Shown piece after piece: positions 1 to 8,560 of a stretch of DNA of 64,000 nt. The DNA is from Manganitrophus sp963718695 (GTDB lineage: Bacteria > Nitrospirota > Nitrospiria > SBBL01 > Manganitrophaceae), in contig OY970371.1 in NCBI GenBank assembly GCA_963718695.1, positions 2,232,001 through 2,296,000 on the forward strand. The letters run 5' to 3'. A model generated the notes under the pieces. The model worked only from the letters and a program-made list of their open reading frames with translations. It made no database searches and was not told the DNA's origin. Both the position numbers and the translations under genes were made by a program. Numbering within the stretch: the first letter of the stretch is position 1; each line of letters opens with the position of its first letter.

Positions 1-733
1 CCTTCGCCGCTTTGTACTTCATAAACTTTTCAATGTCGCCGACCGCCGCCATGCCGGCCCGCTCGTCGATCATCTTCTGGACCTCTTCGGGAGGGGTGAT
101 CCGATTGATATAGAAATCGACCAGCTCGGTCCCATATTTTCGAAAATCCTGTGTGAGACGGGTCTTCACCGCCACCCCCATTTCATCGTAATACTTGGGA
201 AGGTGGATCAGGCTGTCGACCATCTCTCCGAGGAAATCGTTCAGCCGCGAGACGATCACCTCGCGCAGATAATCTTCGATATGGGTCGTTTGGAAAGAGC
301 CTTGAGTGCCGACCAACGTGTTTACGAAAAGGAGCGGCTGCGTGACCTGCATCGTAAAGGCGCCGAAGGCGCGCAGGCGGATCAGCCCCAGCTCGCTGTC
401 TTTGAACGCCACCGGATCTTTCGTCCCCCACCGCATGTCGGTAAAGATCTTCAAGCTGACAAAATACACTTCGGCCCGGAAGGGACTCTTAAACCCCCAG
501 GGAAGCGAGAGGACTTTGGTGATAATCGGAAGATTCATCGTCGAGAGGGTGTGGCGCCCGGGGCCGAGGATATCGAGCCCCTTCCCGTCTCGGACGAAGA
601 TCGCCGCCTGATTTTCACGGACCACCAATTGCGCGCCGAATTTGATCTCGGCCGACCCCTGCTTCGGATAACGATGGACGATTTCCGATCCGGTCTGATC
701 CAACCATTCGATCACTTCCATGAATTGAGACAT
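1..733 (-). CDS. SPFH (band 7) domain protein, C-terminus cut by window edge
   Basis: The 244 visible residues match the SPFH/band-7 family often called virion-core-like (YdjI type), which forms oligomeric scaffolds. The usual order is an N-terminal SPFH domain followed by a C-terminal zinc ribbon, which would lie off the left edge and cannot be seen. The start chosen is the ATG at 731-733, five bases after an AGGAG whose first bases overlap the TAG stop of the upstream gene. A second ATG at 734-736 is too close to that ribosome site. Family recognition comes from the patterns RENQAAIFVRDGKGLDILGPG and HIEDYLREVIVSRLNDFLGE. It is probably co-translated with the coiled-coil gene upstream. Its cellular role is not established. 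Confidence 0.8.
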   Translation of the reverse strand, partial: MSQFMEVIEWLDQTGSEIVHRYPKQGSAEIKFGAQLVVRENQAAIFVRDGKGLDILGPGRHTLSTMNLPIITKVLSLPWGFKSPFRAEVYFVSLKIFTDMRWGTKDPVAFKDSELGLIRLRAFGAFTMQVTQPLLFVNTLVGTQGSFQTTHIEDYLREVIVSRLNDFLGEMVDSLIHLPKYYDEMGVAVKTRLTQDFRKYGTELVDFYINRITPPEEVQKMIDERAGMAAVGDIEKFMKYKAAK

Positions 734-742
734 CATCGCCTC

Positions 743-1237
743 CTAATGGATCGTGTAGAGACTGCAGCGGGTTGAAAAGATCTTCTCCAGCTGATCCAGG
801 GCTCGATCCAGGGCATGGATCGCCTCCTTGAGCGCCGAGGGATCAGCGGCGATCCGCGCGAATGCGCGAACCTGCTCCTGAATCGCCTGGACGTCATCGA
901 ACAACCGGAGATCAAACGCATAAAGCTGTTCCAGCTTTTCATGATCGACCGGATAAGGGTCGAAGTATCCTCGGTAGCCTTGCCCTGCATATTTCATGAC
1001 GTTGCTCAACTTTTCCATTTTCGCCGTCAGGTAATCGAGTCCGGGGAGAAGAGAGAGATCTTTCTTCTCCACCAATCGCCGTTTGATTTCCTCGATGTCA
1101 CGTTCCCCCTCCTTGAGATCGGCGGCAAGGCGTTGGCGGATCATTCGATCTGTTTCCCGCAGATCCTCCATGTTTTGATAGCCGGCCACGCCGGGAACCC
1201 TTCTCGCAAGGCGTTTTAGATGCTGTGCCAGTTTCAT
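743..1237 (-). CDS. Hypothetical coiled-coil protein, partner of the SPFH gene
   Basis: This 164-residue soluble protein is highly charged, with no signal peptide, membrane segment or cysteine cluster. Most of it (about residues 25-75 and 105-155) reads as heptad-rich helix, so an elongated coiled coil is likely. I do not recognise a named family. Its stop codon overlaps the ribosome-binding site of the SPFH gene, so the two are almost certainly co-translated and may form a complex. The ribosome site upstream of its own ATG is weak (AAGAGAAG). Its function is unknown. Confidence 0.7.
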   Translation of the reverse strand: MKLAQHLKRLARRVPGVAGYQNMEDLRETDRMIRQRLAADLKEGERDIEEIKRRLVEKKDLSLLPGLDYLTAKMEKLSNVMKYAGQGYRGYFDPYPVDHEKLEQLYAFDLRLFDDVQAIQEQVRAFARIAADPSALKEAIHALDRALDQLEKIFSTRCSLYTIH

Positions 1238-1431
1238 TTTCTTCTCTTATTTTATAATGCGATTTCGTATGGAGTGGGACGGCCTGAGGCAAGGGAGGAG
1301 TGATAAGACGCCTCTTCCATGCCGCCCGAGTATATGATGAAAGGGTACCAGATGTTTCGGGCCTGTCAAGGCAGGGAGCCGTCTGTGGCGATTCTTTGGG
1401 ATAGATAGATTATGGTGGGAGCTTCAAAAAC

Positions 1432-1785
1432 CTAGCCTTTCTCCTTGATCACGGTTTGCGGCTCGCTTCCGATCGCGAAGCCTTCCTCTACTTTTCCTTC
1501 CACCCGGATCTGCTCTCCTTTTCGGGGGAGCGGCTTCGAGGTGACCACCCGGATCTCCCCGGTTTTATCCTTTACAATGAAATATTTATAGAGCACCAAA
1601 GAGAAAGCCTCTTTGACCTCTCCGGAAACCTGGACCGTTTTACCGACCCATTCGCGCGGATGCTCCTGAATCTCCGAAATGGCGACAGGGACCGCTTTCT
1701 CTTTCCGGAGTGAGGCACAGCCAAATCCAGAGAGAAGGATGATCATCAGTGTGACCGGCAACCAGACAGCATTGATCTTCTTCAT
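1432..1785 (-). CDS. Small lipoprotein with OB-fold-like domain
   Basis: This 117-residue protein begins with a hydrophobic signal ending LSGFGC, so Cys23 is the likely lipidated residue. The mature part alternates short beta strands (VGKTVQVSGEVKEAF, YFIVKDKTGEIRVVT, GEQIRVEGKVEEGF), the pattern of the periplasmic OB folds of the YgiW/BOF and CcmE-like type. No enzymatic residues are visible. A GGAGG sits eight bases before the ATG. The gene stands alone, with about 200 bases on its 3' side that hold no recognisable gene and 140 on its 5' side facing the divergent hydrolase. Envelope location is well supported; the ligand is unknown. Confidence 0.7.
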   Translation of the reverse strand: MKKINAVWLPVTLMIILLSGFGCASLRKEKAVPVAISEIQEHPREWVGKTVQVSGEVKEAFSLVLYKYFIVKDKTGEIRVVTSKPLPRKGEQIRVEGKVEEGFAIGSEPQTVIKEKG

Positions 1786-1925
1786 TTGTGATTCCTCCCA
1801 TCATTCCTTTTTAATTATTTTAGGCTATTTCCGGAATGGATCACAAGAAGGAGGGGACTCGTCTTCAAAATGGGCTTTCAATCTGATATAGTCCCGGAAT
1901 AACAAATCACCGGGTCAACAACATT

Positions 1926-2729
1926 ATGGATCAACTCAACCGCCTTCATTGTCTCGAAACCGGCGACGGCCCGCCGCTTCTTCTGATTCACGGTCTCTTT
2001 GATCTGCTGGAAACGTGGGAGCGGCTGACGCCGCTTCTCTCGGATCGATTCAAACTCTATTCAATCGATCTTCCCGGTTTCGGAAAAAGTCGCCTCCCGG
2101 AAGAATGGCAGGAGAGTCTTTCGGGAATGATTGAGGCGGTTGTCTCCTTTCTCGATTGGAAAGGGATCGAGAAGACCTCGATCGTCGGAAGCTCGATGGG
2201 AGGCGGCATTGCGCTCGGCGTCGCGGGGAGGCACCCGGAGCGGGTCGATCAAATTGTATTGATCAATCCCTACGGCTTCCCCTCTCCTCCCGTTGCTACG
2301 GAGATCGCCCGGAGCCGGATCCTCGGAACGCTCCTCCCCTATCTCCTGAATAAGCCGGTTTTGAGGCGATGCGCCCGGGCCCTCTTCTCACGCTCCCTCC
2401 ATGATCCCCGTCTCCTCACCGATGTATTGGTCGAGCGGGTCATCACCCCCTTCGCGACATTGCGGCAGCGGAGAGATCTCTTCCGATTCCTTCAGGGAAT
2501 CTCCGCCGAAAGCATGCGGGAAATCGACGCCCTGCTTCCCCGGATTCAGCAGCCGGTGCTCATCCTCTGGGGCGAAAACGACCGCTGGCTGACGATCGAT
2601 CACGCCAAACGCCTTCATCAGCATCTTTCTAACAGCCGGCTCATCACCCTCCCCGACTGCGGGCATCTTCCTCAGATGGACAAACCGAAGGAGGTCGCGG
2701 AGGCCATCCGGCGCTTTCTCCTCACCTGA
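1926..2729 (+). CDS. Alpha/beta-fold hydrolase
   Basis: This 267-residue protein has the complete alpha/beta-hydrolase layout: the oxyanion region LLIHGLFD near residue 20, the nucleophile elbow GSSMGGG around residue 96, the acid in LWGENDRWL near 215 and the catalytic histidine in LPDCGHLPQMDKP near 245. A helical cap lies between about 125 and 195. It is close to the MhpC/BioH-like and bromoperoxidase-like esterases, but the substrate cannot be read from the sequence. No signal peptide is seen, so it is cytosolic. It is transcribed divergently from the lipoprotein gene. Confidence 0.9.
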   Translation: MDQLNRLHCLETGDGPPLLLIHGLFDLLETWERLTPLLSDRFKLYSIDLPGFGKSRLPEEWQESLSGMIEAVVSFLDWKGIEKTSIVGSSMGGGIALGVAGRHPERVDQIVLINPYGFPSPPVATEIARSRILGTLLPYLLNKPVLRRCARALFSRSLHDPRLLTDVLVERVITPFATLRQRRDLFRFLQGISAESMREIDALLPRIQQPVLILWGENDRWLTIDHAKRLHQHLSNSRLITLPDCGHLPQMDKPKEVAEAIRRFLLT

Positions 2730-2882
2730 CGAGCCCCCCCCTCTCCCCTCTTGCCATATCTTCATAAATTACTTTACTATACTTAAGTATGCTAAATTTC
2801 GAGCACCGCGCTCCGATACCCGAATAAACCCTAAGCAACTCCGGAATCTACGCCATCGACTCACAATAAGGAGTCCCCTACA

Positions 2883-5800
2883 TTGGCGACATCGCTTTTG
2901 CTCATATCGATCCTATTCCAGTTCATCGCTGTTTTTCTGGCTGTGAGGTTAATCCGGATTACGGGAAGACGAACCGGTTGGGCCCTGATCGCCGCCGCCA
3001 TCTCTCTTATTACCGTTCGGCTGATGGTGACCTTGTTTAACTTCCTCTCCGGAGAAGAATCTCCCCCCTCCCTGTTAAACGAAGTGATCGCCCTGGCCAC
3101 TTCCGCGCTGATCACAGTCGGCATTGCAGCGATCACCCCCCTTTATCTTTCAATGAAGCAATCCGAAGAGGCCATTCGTCGGTCACACGAGAAATATAGA
3201 ACGCTTGTCGACTCCATTGATGGCATTGTTTGGGAAGCCGACGCCCGGACGTTCCAGTTCAGCTACGTCAGCAAACAAGCGGAACGGCTCCTCGGCTACG
3301 CGGTCGAGCGATGGATCGCGGAGCCGGGCTTTTTCAAGGATCACCTTCACCCGGACGATCGGGAAAAGGTCAGCGCGTTTTTTGCCTTCGTCGTGCGTGA
3401 GAAGAAGTCCCGCGACCTGGAGTGTCGGATGCTTGCCGACGATGACCGAGAGATCTGGTTGAAAAATATCGTCAGCGTGACGGTCGAAAATGATAAAGCA
3501 GTAAGACTACAGGGGGTCATGATCAACATCACCGAGCAGAAGCGGATCGAGGAGTCACTCCGCCAGAGCGAGGAACGCTTCCGGCTCGTCACCCGCGCCA
3601 CCAACGATGTGATGTCGGACTGGAATATGGTTACAAACACCCTTTGGTGGAACGAGAACCTGAAGACCCTCTTCGGCTACAAGGACGAGGAAATCGAGCC
3701 GGGAGTCGAGTCCTGGATCAACCGGATTCATCCCGAAGACAAAGAGCGGGTCCTCTCGGTCCTGAACGCGGTGGTCAATCGCAGGGAAGAGTTCTATTCG
3801 ATCGAATATCGATTCCGACGGGCCGACGGGAGCCATGCGATGGTTTTTGATCGTAGCTGTCTGGTTTATAACCAGCACGGAAGACCGCTCCGTAAAGTCA
3901 ACGCCATGATGGACATCACCGAGCGAAAGCAAGCGGAGGAGGCGCTACGAGCAAGCCGCGAGTTATTGGACAATATCATGGAGAGTTCTCCTTCATATAT
4001 TTTCGCACAAGATCTGCAATACCGGATCATTCTTGCGAACGGTGCACTGGCCCGGATCTTCGGGATGTCCAAAGAGGAGATCTTGGGCAAGACAGAGCAA
4101 GATGTTTTCCCCAAGAACATTGCGGATACAATCCAAGCAGCCAACAAACAGATCATGGAAACGGGAACACCGCTGGAGATTGAAGAGGTCATTGCCGGCA
4201 GAGACCGTGGAGAACCACGTGTCGTGATGACGATTAAGTTTCCCCTCAAGGATCCACACGGAGAGATTCGCGGACTCGGAGGCGTCGCAACCGATATCAC
4301 CGAACGCAAACAAGCGGAGGAGGCGCTCAAACGGAGCGAAGAGAGATATCGCACGTTGATTCAGCAAGCAACCGACGGCATCTTTATCTCAGACCCCTCC
4401 TGGAACATCCTCGATGCCAATCCCAGAGGCCGCGAGATGCTCGGTTACACGAATGACGACACCCTCAGGTTGAATCTCCGGGACATTGTTGCGGCGGAAG
4501 ATCTTGCCCGATTGCCAGAGGCGATTGCGCACCTTCAGCGTGGAGAAGAATGGGTCGATGAATGGACGCTGTTACGGAAGAACGGCACAACCTTTCCCGC
4601 CGAGATCAGCGGAAAAGCGCTATCAGACGGACGGCTGCTCGGAATCGTCCGGGACATCACGGAGCGAAAAAAGGCCGAGAAGGCGTTACGCACAAGTGAA
4701 GAACGCTTCCAACTCGCCGCCCGCGCCACCCACGATATTATCTGGGACTGGGATCTGGCCGCAAACACCGTTTGGTGGAACCCGAATTTTTACACCCTCT
4801 TCGGCTATAAAACCGAGGAGATCGAACCGGGGATCGAGTCGTGGCAAAACCGAATCCATCCGGAAGAGAGAGAGCGGGTCATCACGGGCATTCAGGCGGC
4901 AATCGATCGGGGGGAGCAGTTCTGGTCCGACGAGTATCGGTTCCGTCGCTCTGATGGAAGCGACGCGACCCTTTTAGACCGCGGTTATATCGTTCATGAT
5001 CAGGGGGGGAAAGCAACTCGGATGATCGGCGCGATGATGGACATCACCGGCCGGAAACGGGCCGAGGAGGCGCTCAAGGAAGCGGAAGCGCGGCTTCGGC
5101 TGGCGCTGCAGGCCGGCCGAATCGGGACGTGGGATTGGAACCTGACGACCGGAAAAATTGTCTGGTCTTCCGGCCACGAGGAGTTATGGGGCATGCCGCC
5201 CGGCACCTTCAAAGGAACCTACGAGGAGTTTGAAGCCCATTTACATCCGGAAGACCGGGATGAAGTGAAGCGCGCCACCGCACAAGCCATTGCCGAACAT
5301 TCGAACTTTCGCCATGAGTATCGGGTCGTCTGGCCGGACGGGAGTGTCCACTGGATCGCCGGGCAGGGGGAACCTCTCTTTGATAAGTCGGGTCGGCCTG
5401 TGCGGATGATCGGCGTGGTCAGGGACATCACTGAGCCGAAACGGGCCGAGTCGGCGCTCCGCGAGAGCGAAGAGCGGCTCCGATTGGTCACCCTTGCCAC
5501 GCATGATGCTGTTTGGGATTGGAATCTGGCGACGAACACGATCTGGTGGAACGAGGCCTTCAGCGAAACGTTCGGCTATAAAAACGAGGAAGTCAAGCCG
5601 GGGTTCGAATTTTGGGAAAGCCTGATCCATCCGGAAGACAGAGAGCATCTTCTTTCGGATCTTCAAGCCACGATCGATCGTGGCGAGCAGTCTTTGGCGA
5701 CAGAATATCGGCTCCGTCGGGGAGACGGAAGCTATGCAACCGTTTTAGACCGAGGCTTTGTTCTTCGTGATCAGAACGCGAAGCCGGTCCGGATGGTCGG

Positions 5801-6959
5801 CGCCATGATGGATATCACCGAGCGGAAGCAGGCGGAGGAAGCGCTGCGCCGGAGCGAGCGGCATCTTCGGGATGTCATCAACAGCCTGATCTTCTTCGCC
5901 GGCGTCCTGACGCCGGAAGGTATTTTTGTGGAAGCCAACCAGACCGCCCTCAATGCGACGGGGTTGAGCCTTGAAGAGGTCATCGGAAAACCGTTCGATC
6001 AGATATACGCCTGGTCTTATTCGCCCGAAGCCCAGGCGAAGCTCCGCGACGCGATCGGTCGCGCAGCCCGCGGAGAAACAGTCCGATACGACACGCCTCT
6101 TCGGCTGAAGGGAGACCGGTTCATCACAATCGACTTTGGAATGGCGCCGATGTTCGACGCGGAAGGAAAAGTGATTTATCTTGTCCCTTCCGGAGTCGAT
6201 ATCACCGAACGAAAACGGGCCGAAGAAGAGATCACGAAACTGAATATCGATTTGGAGCGCCGCGTCGCCGAACGGACCGCTCAACTCCAAGCAACCAACA
6301 AGGAACTGGAGTCTTTCAGCTACTCCGTCTCGCACGATTTGCGGGCGCCGCTGCGGGCGATTAGCGGCTTCAGCCGGGTTCTCCTGGCCAGGTACGCCGA
6401 CCGGTTCGACGCACAGGGAAAAGATTTTCTCCAACGGGTCGATGCGGCCAGCCGCCGGATGGGTGAGTTGATCGAAGATCTGCTGAATCTCTCCCGTATT
6501 ACCCGAAGCGAAATGCATCAGGAGCCGGTTGATCTGAGCTCCCTTGCCAAAACCATCGCCGAAGAACTTCAGCATTCCGAGCCTGAACGGAAGGCAACCT
6601 TCCTCATCCAGGACGATCTCCAGACATCGGCAGACCCGCGCCTCCTGAGAATCGCCCTGGAAAATCTACTGGGAAACGCCTGGAAATTCACGTTGAACCG
6701 TCCGTCCGCAATGATCGAATTCGGCCGGAACGAGCAAGAAGGAAAGCAGGTCTACTTTGTACGGGACAATGGAGCGGGGTTCGACATGGCTTATGCCGAT
6801 AAGCTCTTCACCCCCTTTCAACGACTCCACAGCTTGAGCGAGTTTCCGGGAACGGGAATCGGCCTCGCCACCGTTCAGCGAATCATCCATCGCCACGGCG
6901 GAAAAGTCTGGGCCGAAGGAGAGGTGGAGAAAGGGGCCACTTTCTACTTCACCCTTTGA
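2883..6959 (+). CDS. Multi-PAS membrane histidine kinase (eight PAS domains)
   Basis: This 1358-residue sensor kinase starts with TTG, nine bases after AAGGAG (2868-2873). About three N-terminal membrane helices (residues 1-20, 33-53, 68-87) precede eight PAS/PAC modules starting near residues 102, 229, 360, 488, 608, 737, 865 and 994. Most end in the PAC signature DITERK-AEEAL. The HisKA helix carries the phospho-acceptor His1151 (SYSVSHDLRAP), followed by an ATPase domain with N box (ENLLGNAWKF), DNGAGFD and GTGIGLA. Modules 2, 5 and 7 are near copies that share a WWN...FGYK core and probably arose by internal duplication. The HisKA/ATPase part resembles the Cph1-type phytochrome kinases, which signal to Rcp1-like receivers such as the gene that follows 12 bases downstream. 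No bilin GAF domain is present. The ligands are unknown. Confidence 0.92.
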   Translation: MATSLLLISILFQFIAVFLAVRLIRITGRRTGWALIAAAISLITVRLMVTLFNFLSGEESPPSLLNEVIALATSALITVGIAAITPLYLSMKQSEEAIRRSHEKYRTLVDSIDGIVWEADARTFQFSYVSKQAERLLGYAVERWIAEPGFFKDHLHPDDREKVSAFFAFVVREKKSRDLECRMLADDDREIWLKNIVSVTVENDKAVRLQGVMINITEQKRIEESLRQSEERFRLVTRATNDVMSDWNMVTNTLWWNENLKTLFGYKDEEIEPGVESWINRIHPEDKERVLSVLNAVVNRREEFYSIEYRFRRADGSHAMVFDRSCLVYNQHGRPLRKVNAMMDITERKQAEEALRASRELLDNIMESSPSYIFAQDLQYRIILANGALARIFGMSKEEILGKTEQDVFPKNIADTIQAANKQIMETGTPLEIEEVIAGRDRGEPRVVMTIKFPLKDPHGEIRGLGGVATDITERKQAEEALKRSEERYRTLIQQATDGIFISDPSWNILDANPRGREMLGYTNDDTLRLNLRDIVAAEDLARLPEAIAHLQRGEEWVDEWTLLRKNGTTFPAEISGKALSDGRLLGIVRDITERKKAEKALRTSEERFQLAARATHDIIWDWDLAANTVWWNPNFYTLFGYKTEEIEPGIESWQNRIHPEERERVITGIQAAIDRGEQFWSDEYRFRRSDGSDATLLDRGYIVHDQGGKATRMIGAMMDITGRKRAEEALKEAEARLRLALQAGRIGTWDWNLTTGKIVWSSGHEELWGMPPGTFKGTYEEFEAHLHPEDRDEVKRATAQAIAEHSNFRHEYRVVWPDGSVHWIAGQGEPLFDKSGRPVRMIGVVRDITEPKRAESALRESEERLRLVTLATHDAVWDWNLATNTIWWNEAFSETFGYKNEEVKPGFEFWESLIHPEDREHLLSDLQATIDRGEQSLATEYRLRRGDGSYATVLDRGFVLRDQNAKPVRMVGAMMDITERKQAEEALRRSERHLRDVINSLIFFAGVLTPEGIFVEANQTALNATGLSLEEVIGKPFDQIYAWSYSPEAQAKLRDAIGRAARGETVRYDTPLRLKGDRFITIDFGMAPMFDAEGKVIYLVPSGVDITERKRAEEEITKLNIDLERRVAERTAQLQATNKELESFSYSVSHDLRAPLRAISGFSRVLLARYADRFDAQGKDFLQRVDAASRRMGELIEDLLNLSRITRSEMHQEPVDLSSLAKTIAEELQHSEPERKATFLIQDDLQTSADPRLLRIALENLLGNAWKFTLNRPSAMIEFGRNEQEGKQVYFVRDNGAGFDMAYADKLFTPFQRLHSLSEFPGTGIGLATVQRIIHRHGGKVWAEGEVEKGATFYFTL

Positions 6960-6971
6960 TAAGGAAGGCCC

Positions 6972-7412
6972 ATGCCGAAGAAAACCATCCTGCTGGTGGA
7001 AGATAATCCGGACGACGAGATGCTCACCCGGATGGCGCTTCAAGAGAACAACCTTCTCAACGAAATCGTGGTCGCCCACGACGGCGTCGAAGCGCTCGAT
7101 TACCTGTTCGGGAGAGGAAGGTATGCCGGACGCGATCTCAACGACAAGCCTCAAGTGGTTCTCCTCGATCTAAAACTTCCGAAGCTCGACGGCCTCGATG
7201 TCCTCCGTGCCATCCGCGCCGACGACCGGACAAAATTCCTTCCGGTCGTCATTCTCACCTCATCGAACGAAGAGCAGGACCTCCTCGCCGGATACAGCTT
7301 CGGCGCAAACAGTTATGTCCGAAAGCCGGTCGATTTTCACCAGTTCACCGATGCGGTGAAGCAACTCGGCCTCTATTGGCTCCTCTTAAATGAACCTCCT
7401 CCCAGGAGATAA
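6972..7412 (+). CDS. Single-domain response regulator, Rcp1-like
   Basis: This 146-residue stand-alone receiver has the acidic pair in LLVEDNPDDE (residues 7-16), phospho-acceptor Asp66 in VLLDLKLP, the switch threonine/serine in ILTSSNEE and the conserved lysine in YVRKPVDF. The long loop around residues 46-60 and the C-terminal helix ending in LYWLLLNEPP are typical of cyanobacterial Rcp1-type regulators paired with phytochrome-like kinases. There is no output domain. It lies 12 bases after the multi-PAS kinase and three before the next kinase, so it probably shuttles phosphate within this cluster. Confidence 0.92.
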   Translation: MPKKTILLVEDNPDDEMLTRMALQENNLLNEIVVAHDGVEALDYLFGRGRYAGRDLNDKPQVVLLDLKLPKLDGLDVLRAIRADDRTKFLPVVILTSSNEEQDLLAGYSFGANSYVRKPVDFHQFTDAVKQLGLYWLLLNEPPPRR

Positions 7413-7415
7413 CGG

Positions 7416-8534
7416 ATGGGAAAACCGCTCCACGTATTGATCGTAGAAGATTCGGAAGACGACACGGTATTGGTCGTGGAAGCGCTGAAGGAGCGCGGCT
7501 ATAACCCGGTCTACAAACGGGTTGAAAACCCGGAAGAGCTGAAAGCGGCCCTCCGCCAAAACCATTGGGACCTGGTCATCTCCGATTACATAATGCCGCG
7601 CTTTAATGCGTTGACGGCCATGCGCCTGATCAAAGAGGCCGGGCTCGATATTCCCTTCATTATCATCTCAGGAAGCATCGGAGAAGAAATTGCCGTGGCC
7701 GCCATGAAAGCGGGCGCGCACGACTATATGATGAAGGACAATCTCTCGAGGCTCAGTCCGGCGATCGAACGGGAGCTGCAAGAAGTCGCGCGCCGTCGTG
7801 AACACCGGCAGGCCGATGAGGAGCTGAGAAACTCCCGCCAACAACTTCGGGACCTGGCCGCCCGTCTGAACTCCGTTCGGGAAAAGGAGAGAGCATGGAT
7901 CTCCCGCGAGATTCATGATGAATTGGGTCAGCTCTTCACCAGCATCAAATATGAACTTTCCATTCTACGTAAGCGCATCTCTAAACAGGAGGATCGCCCG
8001 GAAACAAAAGCGGACATCGAAGAAAGGCTCAAATCCGCATCGGACCTGGTAGACCTCGCGATCAAGACCGTCCAGAAAATCGCAACCGAGCTAAGGCCGG
8101 GCATTCTGGATGACCTCGGCCTAATGGCCGCGATTGAGTGGCAGGCATCTGAATTTCAACAACGGACCGGGATCGGCTGCCGGCTCTATACCGACCTTCA
8201 GATCGTTCAGCTTGATCGCGAGCGGGCGACCGCTGTCTTCCGGATCTTCCAGGAAGTGTTGACCAACATTGTCCGCCACGCCGGCGCCACTCGGGTCGAT
8301 ATCCGGATCAAAGAGAAGGCGGGGCATCTCTATGTCGATGTCAAAGACAACGGCAGAGGAATTACTGAAGAGGAGTGCTCCGATCCGAAATCGCTTGGAC
8401 TCCTCGGGATACGCGAGCGGATGCTCCTGCTCAACGGCGAGGTAGGCATCAGCGGCATCCCTAAAAAAGGAACCCATGTTCACCTGAAAATTCCAATTAG
8501 ACCGGTCCCGAATCTTCCTGAAGGGGAAGATTAA
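7416..8534 (+). CDS. Receiver-histidine kinase hybrid (HisKA_3 / NarX type)
   Basis: This 372-residue soluble protein has an N-terminal receiver (Asp57 in VISDYIMP; lysine in YMMKDNL), a coiled linker at about residues 120-155, then a HisKA_3 dimerisation domain with His167 in SREIHDELGQ and a GHKL ATPase domain with the motifs DNGRGI and GLLGIRERM. HisKA_3 kinases normally signal to NarL/LuxR-type regulators, but none is encoded here. Its Shine-Dalgarno AGGAG lies inside the last codons of the preceding receiver gene. The receiver is clearly paralogous to the first domain of the next gene. It has no membrane anchor, so input probably comes as phosphate from the upstream kinase. Confidence 0.92.
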   Translation: MGKPLHVLIVEDSEDDTVLVVEALKERGYNPVYKRVENPEELKAALRQNHWDLVISDYIMPRFNALTAMRLIKEAGLDIPFIIISGSIGEEIAVAAMKAGAHDYMMKDNLSRLSPAIERELQEVARRREHRQADEELRNSRQQLRDLAARLNSVREKERAWISREIHDELGQLFTSIKYELSILRKRISKQEDRPETKADIEERLKSASDLVDLAIKTVQKIATELRPGILDDLGLMAAIEWQASEFQQRTGIGCRLYTDLQIVQLDRERATAVFRIFQEVLTNIVRHAGATRVDIRIKEKAGHLYVDVKDNGRGITEEECSDPKSLGLLGIRERMLLLNGEVGISGIPKKGTHVHLKIPIRPVPNLPEGED

Positions 8535-8560
8535 ATCCTTATTTCTACAGGGAGGAAGCC

